Shown here: one piece after another, positions 50,390-60,325 of the stretch
How the letters are laid out: every line of letters starts with the position of its first letter
Numbering within the stretch: position 1 is the first letter of the stretch
NCBI GenBank assembly: GCA_900473685.1
Contig: UCNE01000002.1
Span: 62,001-126,000, forward strand
Reading direction: 5' to 3'
DNA length: 64,000 bases
Source of the DNA: Hyphomicrobiales bacterium
GTDB taxonomy: Bacteria > Pseudomonadota > Alphaproteobacteria > Rhizobiales > Rhizobiaceae
Program-made: the position numbers and the translations under genes
The notes under the pieces: model-generated
What the model saw: only the letters and a program-made list of their open reading frames with translations
Told to the model about the DNA's origin: nothing
Database searches by the model: none

Positions 50390-50407
50390 GTAACAGGCGC
50401 ATGACAG
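50390..50407 (-). promoter_or_regulatory. Pho box upstream of the phytase-like gene
   Basis: On the - strand the sequence CTGTCAT-GCGC-CTGTTAC matches the PhoB-binding repeat CTGTCAT-N4-CTGTCAT, with seven of seven and five of seven bases in the two halves. It lies 50 bp before the start codon, the expected place for an activator that replaces the -35 element. Confidence 0.75.
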
Positions 50408-50457
50408 GGGGAATAGATTAGTCATTGGGCACGAACGGGTGGCGAAATGCCATCCGC

Positions 50458-50491
50458 AAACGAAAAGAGGCCCGGGGAAAACCCGGGCCTC
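50458..50491 (-). terminator. Intrinsic terminator of hupB
   Basis: GAGGCCCGGG (50467-50476) pairs with CCCGGGCCTC (50482-50491) around GAAAA. On the - strand it is followed by TTTTCGTTTG. It lies about 60 bp after the hupB stop. Confidence 0.75.
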
Positions 50492-50553
50492 AAATCAACC
50501 TGCTATCGAACCGTTGGCGTTTTCGCCACGGTGCTGCAGACGAAACATGAAAC

Positions 50554-50826
50554 TTAGTTCACGGCGTCCTTGAGACCCTTGCCGGCCGAGAACTTCGGCA
50601 CGTTGCGGGCAGGGATATCGACTTCTGCGCCAGTGGACGGGTTACGACCCTTGGATGCTTCGCGGCGGCTAACCGAGAAATTGCCGAAGCCGACGAGGCG
50701 AACGTCGCCGCCGTTCTTCAGTTCTGCCTGGATAACGTCGAAGATTGCATCAACTGCAGAAGATGCGTCGGTCTTCGAGAGTCCGGCCTTCTCGGCAACT
50801 GCGGACACGAGCTCATTCTTGTTCAT
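50554..50826 (-). CDS. hupB: DNA-binding protein HU-beta
   Basis: A 90-residue nucleoid protein, full HU length, that bends and compacts DNA as a dimer. The signature GFGNFSVSRREASKGRNPSTG and the DNA-intercalating Pro in GRNPSTGAEVDIPA are present. I chose MNKNELVSAV at 50826, the canonical HU start, over an in-frame codon 45 bases upstream. It follows lon on the same strand with a terminator between, so it has its own promoter. Confidence 0.97.
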   Translation of the reverse strand: MNKNELVSAVAEKAGLSKTDASSAVDAIFDVIQAELKNGGDVRLVGFGNFSVSRREASKGRNPSTGAEVDIPARNVPKFSAGKGLKDAVN

Positions 50827-50960
50827 GTTTCCACCCCTTTCAATACTGGTTCGAAACGACTCAATTTTCAAGCCGAGGGCAGCATACGCGCGACCCCCGC
50901 CTTGGCAAACCCAATCGCTCCGAATCCCATGGAATGCAAGGCTTTGCGCGGGGTTTTACA

Positions 50961-50989
50961 TAAAAAAGACCGGCAAAAATGCCGGTCTT
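50961..50989 (-). terminator. Intrinsic terminator of lon
   Basis: AAGACCGGC (50966-50974) pairs with GCCGGTCTT (50981-50989) around AAAAAT. On the - strand the hairpin is followed by TTTTTTA. It lies about 70 bp after the lon stop. Confidence 0.85.
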
Positions 50990-51056
50990 CCACTGTTTCC
51001 GCTCCAAATCAGTACGCAACCTGCGGCACGCACCAGTTCGAGCTCAAGTCAAGTAC

Positions 51057-53477
51057 CTAGTGGGCAATCGACGCGCCGGCGTCATCTGCCGGATCGGCTA
51101 CCGCAATCGGCACGGCCTGCTTGGACGCATCCCACTCGATCGCCACCGGAACCCGGACCAGCGCGTGGCTCAACACCTCGCCGATATGGGAGACCGGAAT
51201 GATCTCCATGAGGTTCTTCACGTTGTCCGGAATATCCGCCAGATCCTTGGCGTTTTCTTCCGGGATCAGCACCTTCTTGATGCCGCCGCGAAGCGCTGCA
51301 AGCAGCTTTTCCTTGAGACCGCCGATCGGCAGGACACGGCCGCGCAGGGTGATTTCACCCGTCATCGCCACGTCCTTGTTGACGGCAATACCCGTCATGA
51401 TCGACACGATCGCCGTTGCCATGGCCACACCGGCGGACGGACCGTCCTTCGGTGTCGCACCTTCCGGCACGTGCACATGGATGTCGCTCTTGTCGAACAA
51501 TGGCGGCTCGATGCCGAAGTCGATCGCACGCGAGCGGACATAGGATGCCGCAGCAGAAATCGATTCCTTCATCACGTCGCGCAGGTTGCCCGTCACCGTC
51601 ATGCGGCCCTTGCCGGGCATCATGACGCCTTCGATCGTCAGAAGCTCGCCGCCGACTTCCGTCCAGGCGAGACCCGTGACGACACCGACCTGGTCGGTGC
51701 GCTCGGCTTCGCCGTGGCGATAGCGCGGAACACCGAGATAGTCGTTGATGTTCCCGGCCGTGACTTCGACCTTGGTGGTCTTGCCCTTGAGGATCTCGGT
51801 CACGGCCTTGCGGGCAAGCTTCATCAGCTCACGCTCGAGGCTACGTACACCGGCTTCGCGGGTATAGGTCTGGATCACCGCAGACAACGCACCGTCCGTC
51901 ACCGAAAATTCCTTCGGCTGCAGGGCGTGGTCGGCGATCGCCTTCGGCAACAGATGCCGCTTGGCGATTTCCAGCTTTTCCTCTTCCGTGTAACCGGCAA
52001 TCCGGATCACTTCCATGCGGTCCATCAACGGCGCAGGGATATTGAGCGTATTCGCCGTGGTGATGAACATCACGTTCGAGAGGTCATATTCGACCTCCAG
52101 ATAGTGGTCCATGAACGTCGAGTTCTGTTCCGGATCCAGCACCTCCAGGAGAGCCGACGACGGATCGCCGCGGAAGTCCTGGCCCATCTTGTCGATTTCA
52201 TCGAGCAGGAAGAGCGGGTTGGACTTCTTGGCCTTCTTCATCGACTGGATGACCTTGCCGGGCATCGAGCCGATATAGGTGCGGCGGTGACCGCGGATTT
52301 CGGCTTCATCACGAACGCCGCCGAGTGCCATGCGGATATATTCGCGGCCGGTCGCCTTGGCGATCGACTTGGCAAGCGAGGTCTTGCCGACGCCCGGAGG
52401 ACCGACGAGGCACAGGATCGGCCCCTTGATCTTCTGCGAACGCGCCTGCACCGCCAGATACTCGATGATCCGTTCCTTGACCTTGTCGAGGCCGAAGTGA
52501 TCGAGATCGAGAACCTGTTCCGCGTGGTTGAGGTCTGTCTTGACCTTCGACTTCTTCGACCACGGGATGCCCAGCAGCCAATCCAGATAGTTGCGCACGA
52601 CAGTGGCTTCCGCCGACATCGGGCTCATCTGGCGCAGCTTCTTGACTTCCGCGTCGGCCTTTTCACGGGCCTCCTTCGACAGCTTGGTCTTGCTGATGCG
52701 GTCTTCCAGCTCGGCCATCTCGTCGCGGCCTTCCTCGCCATCGCCAAGTTCCTTCTGGATCGCCTTCATCTGTTCGTTCAGGTAATATTCGCGCTGGGTC
52801 TTTTCCATCTGGCGCTTGACGCGCGAGCGGATGCGCTTTTCGACCTGCAGAACCGAGATCTCGCCTTCCATGAAGCCGAGCGCCTTTTCAAGGCGCAGCT
52901 TGACGCTGGTCGTCTCGAGCATTTCCTGCTTTTCGACGATCTTGATGGAGAGATGCGATGCAACGGTATCGGCCAGCTTCGAATAGTCTTCGATCTGGCT
53001 GGCAGCGCCGACGACTTCCGGAGAAATCTTCTTGTTGAGCTTCACATAGCTCTCGAATTCAGACACCACCGAACGGCTCAGCGCTTCGACCTCGACCGGA
53101 TCTTCTTCCGGCTCGGACAGCGGGTGCGCCGTTGCTTCATAGAATTCCTCGCGGCCGGTATAGCCGTCGATCTCGGCGCGCGCACGGCCTTCGACGAGAA
53201 CCTTGACGGTCCCGTCAGGCAGCTTCAACAGTTGCAGCACGTTGGCAATGGTGCCGATCTGATAGATCGCACCTGGTTCCGGATCGTCGTCGCTGGCATT
53301 GATCTGGGTGGCAAGCATGATCTGCTTGTCGGTGCCCATGACTTCTTCCAGTGCACGGATCGACTTTTCACGGCCAACAAACAGCGGCACGATCATATGC
53401 GGGAATACCACGATATCGCGCAGCGGCAGCACCGGGTAGGTCGCGCTCTCGATTGCCGGGGACGTTTTGCTCGTCAT
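51057..53477 (-). CDS. lon: ATP-dependent protease Lon
   Basis: An 806-residue homo-hexameric cytoplasmic protease that removes damaged and regulatory proteins (in Caulobacter, DnaA and CcrM among others). Order: N-terminal substrate-binding domain (about 1-200), coiled coil, AAA+ module with Walker [14 protein letters not shown] (near residue 355), and a C-terminal Ser-Lys protease domain with PKDGPSAG (Ser near 679) and a catalytic Lys about 40 residues later. A possible heat-shock promoter lies 80-110 bp upstream. Confidence 0.97.
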   Translation of the reverse strand: MTSKTSPAIESATYPVLPLRDIVVFPHMIVPLFVGREKSIRALEEVMGTDKQIMLATQINASDDDPEPGAIYQIGTIANVLQLLKLPDGTVKVLVEGRARAEIDGYTGREEFYEATAHPLSEPEEDPVEVEALSRSVVSEFESYVKLNKKISPEVVGAASQIEDYSKLADTVASHLSIKIVEKQEMLETTSVKLRLEKALGFMEGEISVLQVEKRIRSRVKRQMEKTQREYYLNEQMKAIQKELGDGEEGRDEMAELEDRISKTKLSKEAREKADAEVKKLRQMSPMSAEATVVRNYLDWLLGIPWSKKSKVKTDLNHAEQVLDLDHFGLDKVKERIIEYLAVQARSQKIKGPILCLVGPPGVGKTSLAKSIAKATGREYIRMALGGVRDEAEIRGHRRTYIGSMPGKVIQSMKKAKKSNPLFLLDEIDKMGQDFRGDPSSALLEVLDPEQNSTFMDHYLEVEYDLSNVMFITTANTLNIPAPLMDRMEVIRIAGYTEEEKLEIAKRHLLPKAIADHALQPKEFSVTDGALSAVIQTYTREAGVRSLERELMKLARKAVTEILKGKTTKVEVTAGNINDYLGVPRYRHGEAERTDQVGVVTGLAWTEVGGELLTIEGVMMPGKGRMTVTGNLRDVMKESISAAASYVRSRAIDFGIEPPLFDKSDIHVHVPEGATPKDGPSAGVAMATAIVSIMTGIAVNKDVAMTGEITLRGRVLPIGGLKEKLLAALRGGIKKVLIPEENAKDLADIPDNVKNLMEIIPVSHIGEVLSHALVRVPVAIEWDASKQAVPIAVADPADDAGASIAH

Positions 53478-53558
53478 GTCATTTCCTTTCCGTCCCGTTT
53501 CCGGGCCCGTTACCCGAAGCGTTCAAAGGCGCTTCCGGTCTTCATTCTTTCCACTGTC

Positions 53559-53587
53559 AGGTGGAGTGTGTGACGTCTGTTTTCAAC
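53559..53587 (-). promoter_or_regulatory. Possible heat-shock (RpoH-type) promoter of lon
   Basis: On the - strand, GTTGAA (53587-53582), a 17-bp spacer and CCACCT (53564-53559), loosely matching the rhizobial RpoH consensus CTTGAA-N17-CCATAT. It lies about 80 bp before the lon ATG. The rest of the gap up to the clpX terminator (53590-53900) shows no gene. Confidence 0.35.
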
Positions 53588-53900
53588 CCTTTGCCGACTA
53601 CCGATCCGGGAGGCGGCGTAGTCGGATAGTAAACGGCATCTGACTGTTGCGGGCCTTGCCGCGGGAGTTAACGCACACGCTTCGTGCCGGGACACATCGA
53701 CACAGAATCGTTACATAATCGCGTTGTTGACCGCGTTTAGCAATCACTGATTCTCTCGAATTTTCATCTGACCGCTACGCCCAGCAATCAGGCTTTCAGC
53801 AGATGGATATCCGCAAAATATGCAGGGCTGGCCTGCACTTATTGCTTATGGATTACCTTGCCCGGCCGGAGAGTTCGAGCCGTACAGCACCTTCCCGCAT

Positions 53901-53931
53901 AAAAAAGGCCCGCACATGGCGGGCCTTTTTG
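53901..53931 (-). terminator. Intrinsic terminator of clpX
   Basis: AAAAAGGCCCGC (53902-53913) pairs with GCGGGCCTTTTT (53919-53930). T-tracts are on both strands, but only clpX, ending at 53948 on the - strand, is near enough to use it. Confidence 0.88.
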
Positions 53932-53947
53932 AAAGCTGCTGAACCGG

Positions 53948-55225
53948 TCAGGCCGAAACGTTGGCCTTCTCGTCGGCACGCTCCGAGTAGATGTAGAGTG
54001 GCCGGGCGGAACCCTTTACTACCTCGTCGGAGATGACGACTTCGCGAACGCCTTCCAAGGTCGGCAGTTCGAACATCGTATCGAGCAGAATCTTTTCCAT
54101 GATCGAGCGCAGGCCGCGCGCACCGGTCTTGCGGACGATCGCCTTGCGGGCGATTTCGCGCAGGGCGTCCTCGTGGAAGGTCAGCTCGACGTCTTCCATT
54201 TCGAACAGGCGCTGGTACTGCTTGATCAGAGCGTTCTTCGGCTCCGACAGGATCTGGATCAGCGCAGGCTCGTCGAGATCCTCGAGCGTTGCCAAAACCG
54301 GCAGACGGCCGATGAATTCCGGGATGAGGCCGAACTTGACCAGATCTTCCGGCTCCAGCTCGCGCAGCACTTCGCCGACGCGACGGTCTTCCGGCGACTT
54401 CACCGAAGCGCCAAAACCGATCGAGGTCTTTTCGCCACGCGCCGAAATGATCTTGTCGAGGCCGGCAAAGGCGCCGCCGCAGATGAACAGGATGTTGGTC
54501 GTGTCAACCTGCAGGAATTCCTGCTGCGGATGCTTGCGGCCACCCTGCGGAGGAACGGATGCGACCGTGCCTTCCATGATCTTCAACAGTGCCTGCTGCA
54601 CGCCCTCGCCCGAGACATCGCGGGTGATCGACGGATTGTCGGACTTGCGCGAGATCTTGTCGACTTCGTCGATATAGACGATGCCGCGCTGCGCCCGCTC
54701 GACATTGTAGTCGGCAGCCTGGAGCAGCTTCAGGATGATGTTCTCGACGTCTTCGCCGACATAACCGGCTTCGGTCAGTGTCGTGGCATCGGCCATCGTG
54801 AACGGCACATCGATGATGCGCGCCAGCGTCTGGGCAAGGTAGGTCTTGCCGCAACCGGTCGGGCCGACGAGCATGATGTTCGATTTTGCAAGCTCGATGT
54901 CGCTTCCCTTCGCGGAATGCGCCAGACGCTTGTAGTGATTGTGGACGGCAACCGACAGGATGCGCTTGGCCTGCTGCTGGCCAATGACGTATTCGTCGAG
55001 AACCTTGATGATCTCCTGCGGCGTCGGAACGCCATCGCGGGACTTGACCATCGACGTCTTGTTCTCTTCGCGGATGATGTCCATGCAGAGTTCGACGCAT
55101 TCATCACAGATGAACACCGTCGGTCCGGCAATCAGCTTGCGGACCTCATGCTGGCTCTTTCCACAGAAGGAGCAGTATAGGGTATTCTTGGAGTCACCGC
55201 CGTTGCTACCGCTGACCTTGCTCAT
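53948..55225 (-). CDS. clpX: ATP-dependent Clp protease ATP-binding subunit ClpX
   Basis: A 425-residue AAA+ unfoldase that feeds substrates to ClpP; in alphaproteobacteria ClpXP degrades CtrA. The N-terminal zinc-binding domain has [11 protein letters not shown] and CDECVELC (about residues 14-47). Walker A is [13 protein letters not shown] (near 120), Walker [10 protein letters not shown], and an IGF loop for ClpP docking is seen in KTSIGFGAS. It follows clpP on the same strand after 308 bp. Confidence 0.98.
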   Translation of the reverse strand: MSKVSGSNGGDSKNTLYCSFCGKSQHEVRKLIAGPTVFICDECVELCMDIIREENKTSMVKSRDGVPTPQEIIKVLDEYVIGQQQAKRILSVAVHNHYKRLAHSAKGSDIELAKSNIMLVGPTGCGKTYLAQTLARIIDVPFTMADATTLTEAGYVGEDVENIILKLLQAADYNVERAQRGIVYIDEVDKISRKSDNPSITRDVSGEGVQQALLKIMEGTVASVPPQGGRKHPQQEFLQVDTTNILFICGGAFAGLDKIISARGEKTSIGFGASVKSPEDRRVGEVLRELEPEDLVKFGLIPEFIGRLPVLATLEDLDEPALIQILSEPKNALIKQYQRLFEMEDVELTFHEDALREIARKAIVRKTGARGLRSIMEKILLDTMFELPTLEGVREVVISDEVVKGSARPLYIYSERADEKANVSA

Positions 55226-55533
55226 ATCACTTTCCTTCCAGCACGCCGGACACCTCGAACAAGGTGAAACGGACTACTCAACCCGCCCCGCACATTTTCC
55301 GCGTTGATCGCGAAAAATCATGGCGCTCTCGGGAGTACGAACCGGACTCAAACAACCATGTTTGTTGTCCGGCAGCAACGAATCTCCCACCGAATATCAA
55401 ATACCGAATGCTAGGACTTCAAACTTCAACATAGCATTAACGGTCGATATTAACGGCTTTGGCCTGCGGATAAAGCCCTATGAGAGTTACAATTGTGTCA
55501 CAAATGCATCTATCCGCACACAAAAGCTTGAAT
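55226..55533. other. Gap between clpP and clpX
   Basis: About 310 bp with no gene. The half next to clpP (55380-55530) is AT-rich and may carry a clpX promoter. TTGAAG-N17-TGATAT around 55390-55425 on the - strand is a weak candidate. I see no hairpin with a T-tract, so clpP transcripts may run into clpX. Confidence 0.35.
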
Positions 55534-56166
55534 TTACGCCTCCGGCGCCGATTCCATGGCCTCACGTGACGTGATGACCTTGTCGACGACACCCCAGCTC
55601 AGCGCTTCGTCCGCAGTCATGAAGTGGTCACGATCAAGCGTCTGTTCAACCTCTTCATACGTCCGGCCGGTGTGCTTGACGTAGACTTCGTTGAGGCGGC
55701 GCTTCATCTTCAGGATATCGCGGGCATGCCGTTCGATGTCGGATGCCTGGCCCTGGAAGCCGCCGGACGGCTGGTGAACCATGATGCGGGCGTTCGGCGT
55801 GGCAAAGCGCATGTCCTTGTGGCCGGCGGCCAGAAGCAGCGAGCCCATGGATGCGGCCTGGCCGATGCACAGCGTCGACACGGCGGGCTTGATGAACTGC
55901 ATCGTATCGTAGATCGCCATGCCGGCGGTGACGACACCACCCGGCGAATTGATGTAGAGGGCGATTTCCTTCTTCGGGTTTTCAGCTTCGAGGAACAGCA
56001 GCTGGGCGCAGATCAGCGTCGCCATCTGATCTTCAACCGGACCCGTCAAAAAGATGATGCGTTCTTTCAGGAGACGCGAAAAGATATCGTAGGAGCGCTC
56101 ACCGCGATTGGTCTGTTCAACGACCATCGGCACCAGAGCCATAGCGGTATCAACGGGATTTCTCAT
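55534..56166 (-). CDS. clpP: ATP-dependent Clp protease proteolytic subunit
   Basis: A 210-residue serine protease that forms a two-ring, fourteen-subunit chamber and works with ClpX or ClpA. The catalytic Ser lies in [14 protein letters not shown] (near residue 105), His in [11 protein letters not shown] (near 130) and Asp in LDRDHFM (near 179). Length and start ([19 protein letters not shown]) match alphaproteobacterial ClpP. It is preceded by a heat-shock-type promoter. Confidence 0.98.
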   Translation of the reverse strand: MRNPVDTAMALVPMVVEQTNRGERSYDIFSRLLKERIIFLTGPVEDQMATLICAQLLFLEAENPKKEIALYINSPGGVVTAGMAIYDTMQFIKPAVSTLCIGQAASMGSLLLAAGHKDMRFATPNARIMVHQPSGGFQGQASDIERHARDILKMKRRLNEVYVKHTGRTYEEVEQTLDRDHFMTADEALSWGVVDKVITSREAMESAPEA

Positions 56167-56238
56167 GTCAAACCTTTGTCAATCTGGCGCGCAAACCCTT
56201 TTGCGCACCGGGAATCATCGGGAATATCTCTTGTCCAT

Positions 56239-56268
56239 ACATAGAGTGTCCAAGTACCCGACTTCAAG
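56239..56268 (-). promoter_or_regulatory. Heat-shock (RpoH-type) promoter of clpP
   Basis: On the - strand, a consensus CTTGAA (56268-56263) and CTATGT (56244-56239) are separated by 18 bp, fitting the RpoH1/RpoH2 promoter form. It lies 73 bp before the clpP ATG. Confidence 0.55.
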
Positions 56269-56436
56269 TCGCGAAGTCTTCATAACGTTAATACACGTCC
56301 CCAACCGCAATGTTGCACGCCAAGCGTCCGCAGGATCGTTTAGCGGGTTCTAACGGTCAGGATAGGGGCAAACCGCCATTTCTGCTTTTCCACACAGGCT
56401 TTGGCGCATTCTGAGTGAAAAATCGGTAAATGCCGG

Positions 56437-57996
56437 TCAGAGTTGCGATTCAATCGGCAAAATGCCGATAATCCCCGCTGTCAGACGGCGCCAGAAACCG
56501 GCCTCCGGCTCGCGGCGAAGCACACGCGCCGTATCGCCTTCGCGATCGTGCCAGCGCAGACGTCCGTTGTCGAGCGACAGCCGGAAGCTGTTTTCGGGGC
56601 TGCTTTCCGCATCGAAAATCGCCTCGACTTCTTTCACCAGTGCCGGATGGGTGAAGAGAACGCCCATTTCCGTATTCAAGGAGGCCGAGCGTGGATCGAA
56701 GTTCATCGACCCGACGAACCCGGTTTTTCCATCGACCGTGAACGCTTTGGTATGAAGGCTGGCGCCGCGCGAGCCGAACAGCGACATCCGCTGTGGATCG
56801 CCGGTTTCATGCGTGGCCTTCAGTTCGAACAGCACTGCGCCGCCCCTCAGCAGAGCCTTGCGATAGTTGGCGTAGGCACCGTGGACCGCTGCGACGTCGG
56901 TGGCAGCCAGAGAATTGGTCAGCACTTCGACCTTGACCTGCCGCTGCACCAGCCTGGCGATTTCGGCGATGCCCTGCGTACCCGGGATGAAATAGGGCGA
57001 AATCACCCGGACGCCCTGCTCAGCCGACGTCAGCGCCGGCATCAGTTCCCGCATGACCCAGTTGCTGCGCTTCTGCAGAAACGCCTTTTCCGGCGGGTCC
57101 GATACCAGCATGGCAGCACTGGTCCAGTGCAGCGCCGTGCCGACCGGCAGAAGGGCGTTTTCCGGTATTACCTTTTCGACATGGGCGAGATAATGTCGGC
57201 CACCCGGCCTCGCCGCGACGGTTTCAAGCTTGGCCCTGAACGCCGGCAAATAATGGGGGCGCGGCGTGCGCAGCAAACCGATCGGCACCACGACGGGACT
57301 GTTCCAGTAGCGGTCGAAAACGGTCGAGGCATCCTCGGCGACAGGCCCCAGCATCCAGACATCGAGATCGCGGAAATTCGACTGCTCATCCGCGTCGAAA
57401 TAAGCGTCGCCGATGTTGCGGCCACCGGCGATCACCAGGCGCCCGTCGGCAATCCACTGCTTGTTGTGCATCCGCCGCGTGGCGCGGAAAGGCCGCATCA
57501 TCATTTCCAAGCCGCGCTTGAAGCGATCGGTGCGCGCACGGCTTGGATTGAAAAGGCGGACTTCGATATTATCGTGACCATCCAGCGCCAGGCACATGCG
57601 GTCGTGCAGACCGGCATTGATATCATCAAGCAGGAGCCGCACCCGGACGCCGCGATCGGCTGCCGCCAAGACTTCGCGGATCAGCATCCGCCCGGTCAGA
57701 TCGTTCTTCCAGTAATAATATTGCAGATCGAGGCTGCGCCCGGCCAGGCGCGCCGAGACGGCCCTCAATGCAAAGGCAGCGACATTGTCGGAGATCAGCG
57801 AAATTCCGTTGAGGCCGGCATGCTCTTCCAGGAGAGGTTCTGCCAGCCGGTCGAGTTCCGTCTCAACGCCTTGCGGCTGCAGCGCGGACGAAGCCTGTCC
57901 CTGGAGCCGCCGCCCGAAACGGCCATAGGTATAAACGGCAACCAGCGCCAAAAAACCGAACACAGAAGCGGACAGAGCGACGATATGGGCGCGCAT
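56437..57996 (-). CDS. Phospholipase D / cardiolipin-synthase-like protein
   Basis: A 519-residue protein with an N-terminal membrane anchor (about residues 5-24) and two PLD catalytic motifs: HNKQWIADGRLVIAGGRNIGD (first HxK-x4-D, near 190) and HTKAFTVDGKTGFVGSMNFD (second, near 420). The domain architecture matches the phospholipase D/cardiolipin synthase family, so it may transfer phosphatidyl groups between membrane lipids; the active site would face the periplasm. It begins 18 bp after the EEP-family gene, which makes a two-gene operon likely. Confidence 0.87.
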   Translation of the reverse strand: MRAHIVALSASVFGFLALVAVYTYGRFGRRLQGQASSALQPQGVETELDRLAEPLLEEHAGLNGISLISDNVAAFALRAVSARLAGRSLDLQYYYWKNDLTGRMLIREVLAAADRGVRVRLLLDDINAGLHDRMCLALDGHDNIEVRLFNPSRARTDRFKRGLEMMMRPFRATRRMHNKQWIADGRLVIAGGRNIGDAYFDADEQSNFRDLDVWMLGPVAEDASTVFDRYWNSPVVVPIGLLRTPRPHYLPAFRAKLETVAARPGGRHYLAHVEKVIPENALLPVGTALHWTSAAMLVSDPPEKAFLQKRSNWVMRELMPALTSAEQGVRVISPYFIPGTQGIAEIARLVQRQVKVEVLTNSLAATDVAAVHGAYANYRKALLRGGAVLFELKATHETGDPQRMSLFGSRGASLHTKAFTVDGKTGFVGSMNFDPRSASLNTEMGVLFTHPALVKEVEAIFDAESSPENSFRLSLDNGRLRWHDREGDTARVLRREPEAGFWRRLTAGIIGILPIESQL

Positions 57997-58014
57997 GCGA
58001 CTACGGCCTGTTGA

Positions 58015-58863
58015 TCATGGTTGAGCGGCGGAAACCGCTTCGGCCCGATTTCCCTCACCCAGCGCCGCCTTGAGATCGATATAGGCCTTGATCGGCAGAT
58101 GATCGGAGGCGACGCGCGACAGCGGCGTGTTGTGGACCTCGACGGCCGTGACCAGATTGTGCGGGCTGCCCATCACCCGGTCCAACGCCAGAAGTGGAAA
58201 ACGCGAGGGGAAACTCGGCACCGCCGTTGCGGCATGATCGAAAACGGGGCTGAGCGAGCTCAACGCCGAGCGGCGGCCCATCCGCCACTCGTTGAGATCG
58301 CCGATCAATAGCGTCGGCCGCTCTTCCGCCTCGCTGATGGCGGCAATGATCGCTTCCGCCTGGCGGGCACGGGAATGCCGCAGCAGACCGAAATGCGCGG
58401 CAACGATGCGCAGTGGACCGGCCTTCAGATCGAGATCGACGACCAGCGCGCCACGCGGCTCGACGCCGGGCAGCTTCAATTGATGAACCTTGGCAACAGC
58501 CCCTTCTCGCAACAGAAGCACATTGCCATGCCAGCCGTGCCCCTTGGCGGAAAAGGCCGCAATCGGCACCGCGATCAGGTGGCAGTCGCGATGCAGCCGC
58601 TCCAGATCGAGCAGCCCTGCCCGCTCGCCGAACCGCTGGTCGGCTTCCTGAAGCGCAATGATGTCGGCGCCAATTTCGCCGATCACGTCGGTGGTGCGGC
58701 CGGGATCGAAGCGATTGTCGGTGCCAACGCATTTATGGATGTTGTAGGAGGCGATCACCGTATCGCCACGCTCGCCTGCCGGATCCCTGCCCGCCAGCGA
58801 CACGCGCTTTCCGCGGATGGCGGCCAGAATGCCCCCTGAAAGGCTGGTATGCGACGAAGCCAT
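58015..58863 (-). CDS. Endonuclease/exonuclease/phosphatase (EEP) family protein
   Basis: A 282-residue soluble EEP-fold enzyme. Motifs: IASYNIHKCVG (Asn), IIALQEADQR (metal-binding Glu, near residue 82), IVAAHFGLL (His), LIGDLNEW (Asp and Asn, near 196) and VASDHLPIKAYI (catalytic Asp-His, near 260). Members cleave DNA, inositol phosphates or sphingomyelin-type lipids. Pairing with a PLD protein favours a lipid or phosphodiester role, but this is inference. I chose MASSHTSLSGG at 58863; longer in-frame starts exist upstream. Confidence 0.83.
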   Translation of the reverse strand: MASSHTSLSGGILAAIRGKRVSLAGRDPAGERGDTVIASYNIHKCVGTDNRFDPGRTTDVIGEIGADIIALQEADQRFGERAGLLDLERLHRDCHLIAVPIAAFSAKGHGWHGNVLLLREGAVAKVHQLKLPGVEPRGALVVDLDLKAGPLRIVAAHFGLLRHSRARQAEAIIAAISEAEERPTLLIGDLNEWRMGRRSALSSLSPVFDHAATAVPSFPSRFPLLALDRVMGSPHNLVTAVEVHNTPLSRVASDHLPIKAYIDLKAALGEGNRAEAVSAAQP

Positions 58864-59077
58864 AGTCTCTCTCTGGTCGTTGCCGTTCATCATCCAAGAC
58901 ATAGACATGTCGCTCAGCAAGGCAAGACGATATCCGGCGCAAGCGCGTTTTTCGCCATCCGGCCGGTGATTTTCCGGGTGGGGAAATCTGGTAGTGGCGT
59001 GACAATCTCCTTGTCGGCCCCACCATCCTGGCCATAGATCAGAGCGTAGCACGCCATGACATCCAGTGAGAATGCAA

Positions 59078-60325
59078 ATGCCCGCACCTTCAGCCATTTC
59101 CATCACGCCCTCGGCCCGCTCCGCCAGCATCGACGTCCGCGATCCGCAATTTTACAAGAACCCGCTCGCAGCATATGCGCAGTTGCATGCGCAATGTCCG
59201 TCGTTCTTCTGGGAAGAGCAGAAGCAATGGTATTTTGCGGGCTACGACCAGGTGAACAGCCTGTTGCGCGATCGCCGCTTTGGCCGGCAGATCCTGCATG
59301 TGGCAACGCGCGAGGAGCTGGGCCTGCCGGAGCCGAAGCCGCATCTGGCCGATTTCGACCGGCTGGAGGCCAGTTCCCTGCTTGAGCTTGAGCCGCCGGC
59401 CCATACGCGGCTGCGCACGCTGATCAACCGCGCCTTCGTCTCGCGCCAGATCGAACAGCTGAAGCCCGAGATTGCTGTCCTCTCCCACTCCCTCATCGAC
59501 GGGTTCGAGAAGGACGGTCAGGTCGAGCTTTTGAAAGCCTATGCCGAGATCGTGCCGGTCACGGTGATTGCCCGCATGCTCGGCGTGCCGGTCGAGATGG
59601 CGCCAAAACTGCTCGACTGGTCGCACCGGATGGTGAAGATGTATGTGTTCAATCCATCGTTGGAGACCGAACACGATGCCAACGCCGCTTCGGCCGAGTT
59701 CGCCGATTACCTGAAGGGTATCATCGACTGGAAGCGCCAGAACCCGGCCGACGATCTCCTGACCCATATGATCACCACCGAAAAGGACGGCGAACGGCTG
59801 TCAGACGACGAACTGATCTCGACGGCGGTGCTTTTGCTCAATGCCGGACACGAAGCCACCGTGCATCAGCTGGGCAATGCGGTGCGAACGCTGCTTGAGA
59901 CAGGAACATCGGCAAAGGGCGTGTTTTCCAGCGATACGGCCACCGAACGCACCATCGAAGAAACAATGCGCTATGCCGCCCCCTTGCACATCTTCCAACG
60001 CTACGCCCTCTCCGACATCGAACTTGAGGATGGTATCAGCCTGAAGAAGGGCGACAAGATCGGCCTTCTGCTAGGGGCTGCAAACGTCGACCCGCAGAAA
60101 TTTACCGATCCCCTCGCCTTCCGCCCCGACCGGAACGAAGGCGCCCATGTATCATTCGGCGCCGGCCTGCATTTCTGCATCGGTGCGCCCTTGGCACGGC
60201 TGGAACTGAAACTGTCGCTGCCGATCCTGTTCGAACGGCTGCCGGGCCTTCGGATGACAGCTGAGCCTCAGATCAAGGACAGCTATCATTTCCACGGCCT
60301 GGAACGGCTCGAACTGGAGTGGTGA
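59078..60325 (+). CDS. Cytochrome P450
   Basis: A 415-residue soluble bacterial P450 monooxygenase. The I-helix oxygen-activation motif is LLLNAGHEATVH (near residue 255), the ExxR motif is EETMRYAAP, and the heme loop FGAGLHFCIGAPLARLE carries the axial Cys near residue 365. It requires an electron-transfer partner, and no ferredoxin or reductase gene lies nearby. ATG at 59078 (MPAPSAIS) is best spaced from a GTGAGA element; starts at 59066 and 59072 would add two to four residues. The next gene overlaps its stop. Confidence 0.94.
   Translation: MPAPSAISITPSARSASIDVRDPQFYKNPLAAYAQLHAQCPSFFWEEQKQWYFAGYDQVNSLLRDRRFGRQILHVATREELGLPEPKPHLADFDRLEASSLLELEPPAHTRLRTLINRAFVSRQIEQLKPEIAVLSHSLIDGFEKDGQVELLKAYAEIVPVTVIARMLGVPVEMAPKLLDWSHRMVKMYVFNPSLETEHDANAASAEFADYLKGIIDWKRQNPADDLLTHMITTEKDGERLSDDELISTAVLLLNAGHEATVHQLGNAVRTLLETGTSAKGVFSSDTATERTIEETMRYAAPLHIFQRYALSDIELEDGISLKKGDKIGLLLGAANVDPQKFTDPLAFRPDRNEGAHVSFGAGLHFCIGAPLARLELKLSLPILFERLPGLRMTAEPQIKDSYHFHGLERLELEW

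Noticed and set aside
50979-53573. An 864-residue open frame antisense to lon
   Set aside because: It is the mirror of the highly conserved lon gene, with low-complexity His/Arg-rich content and no start context.
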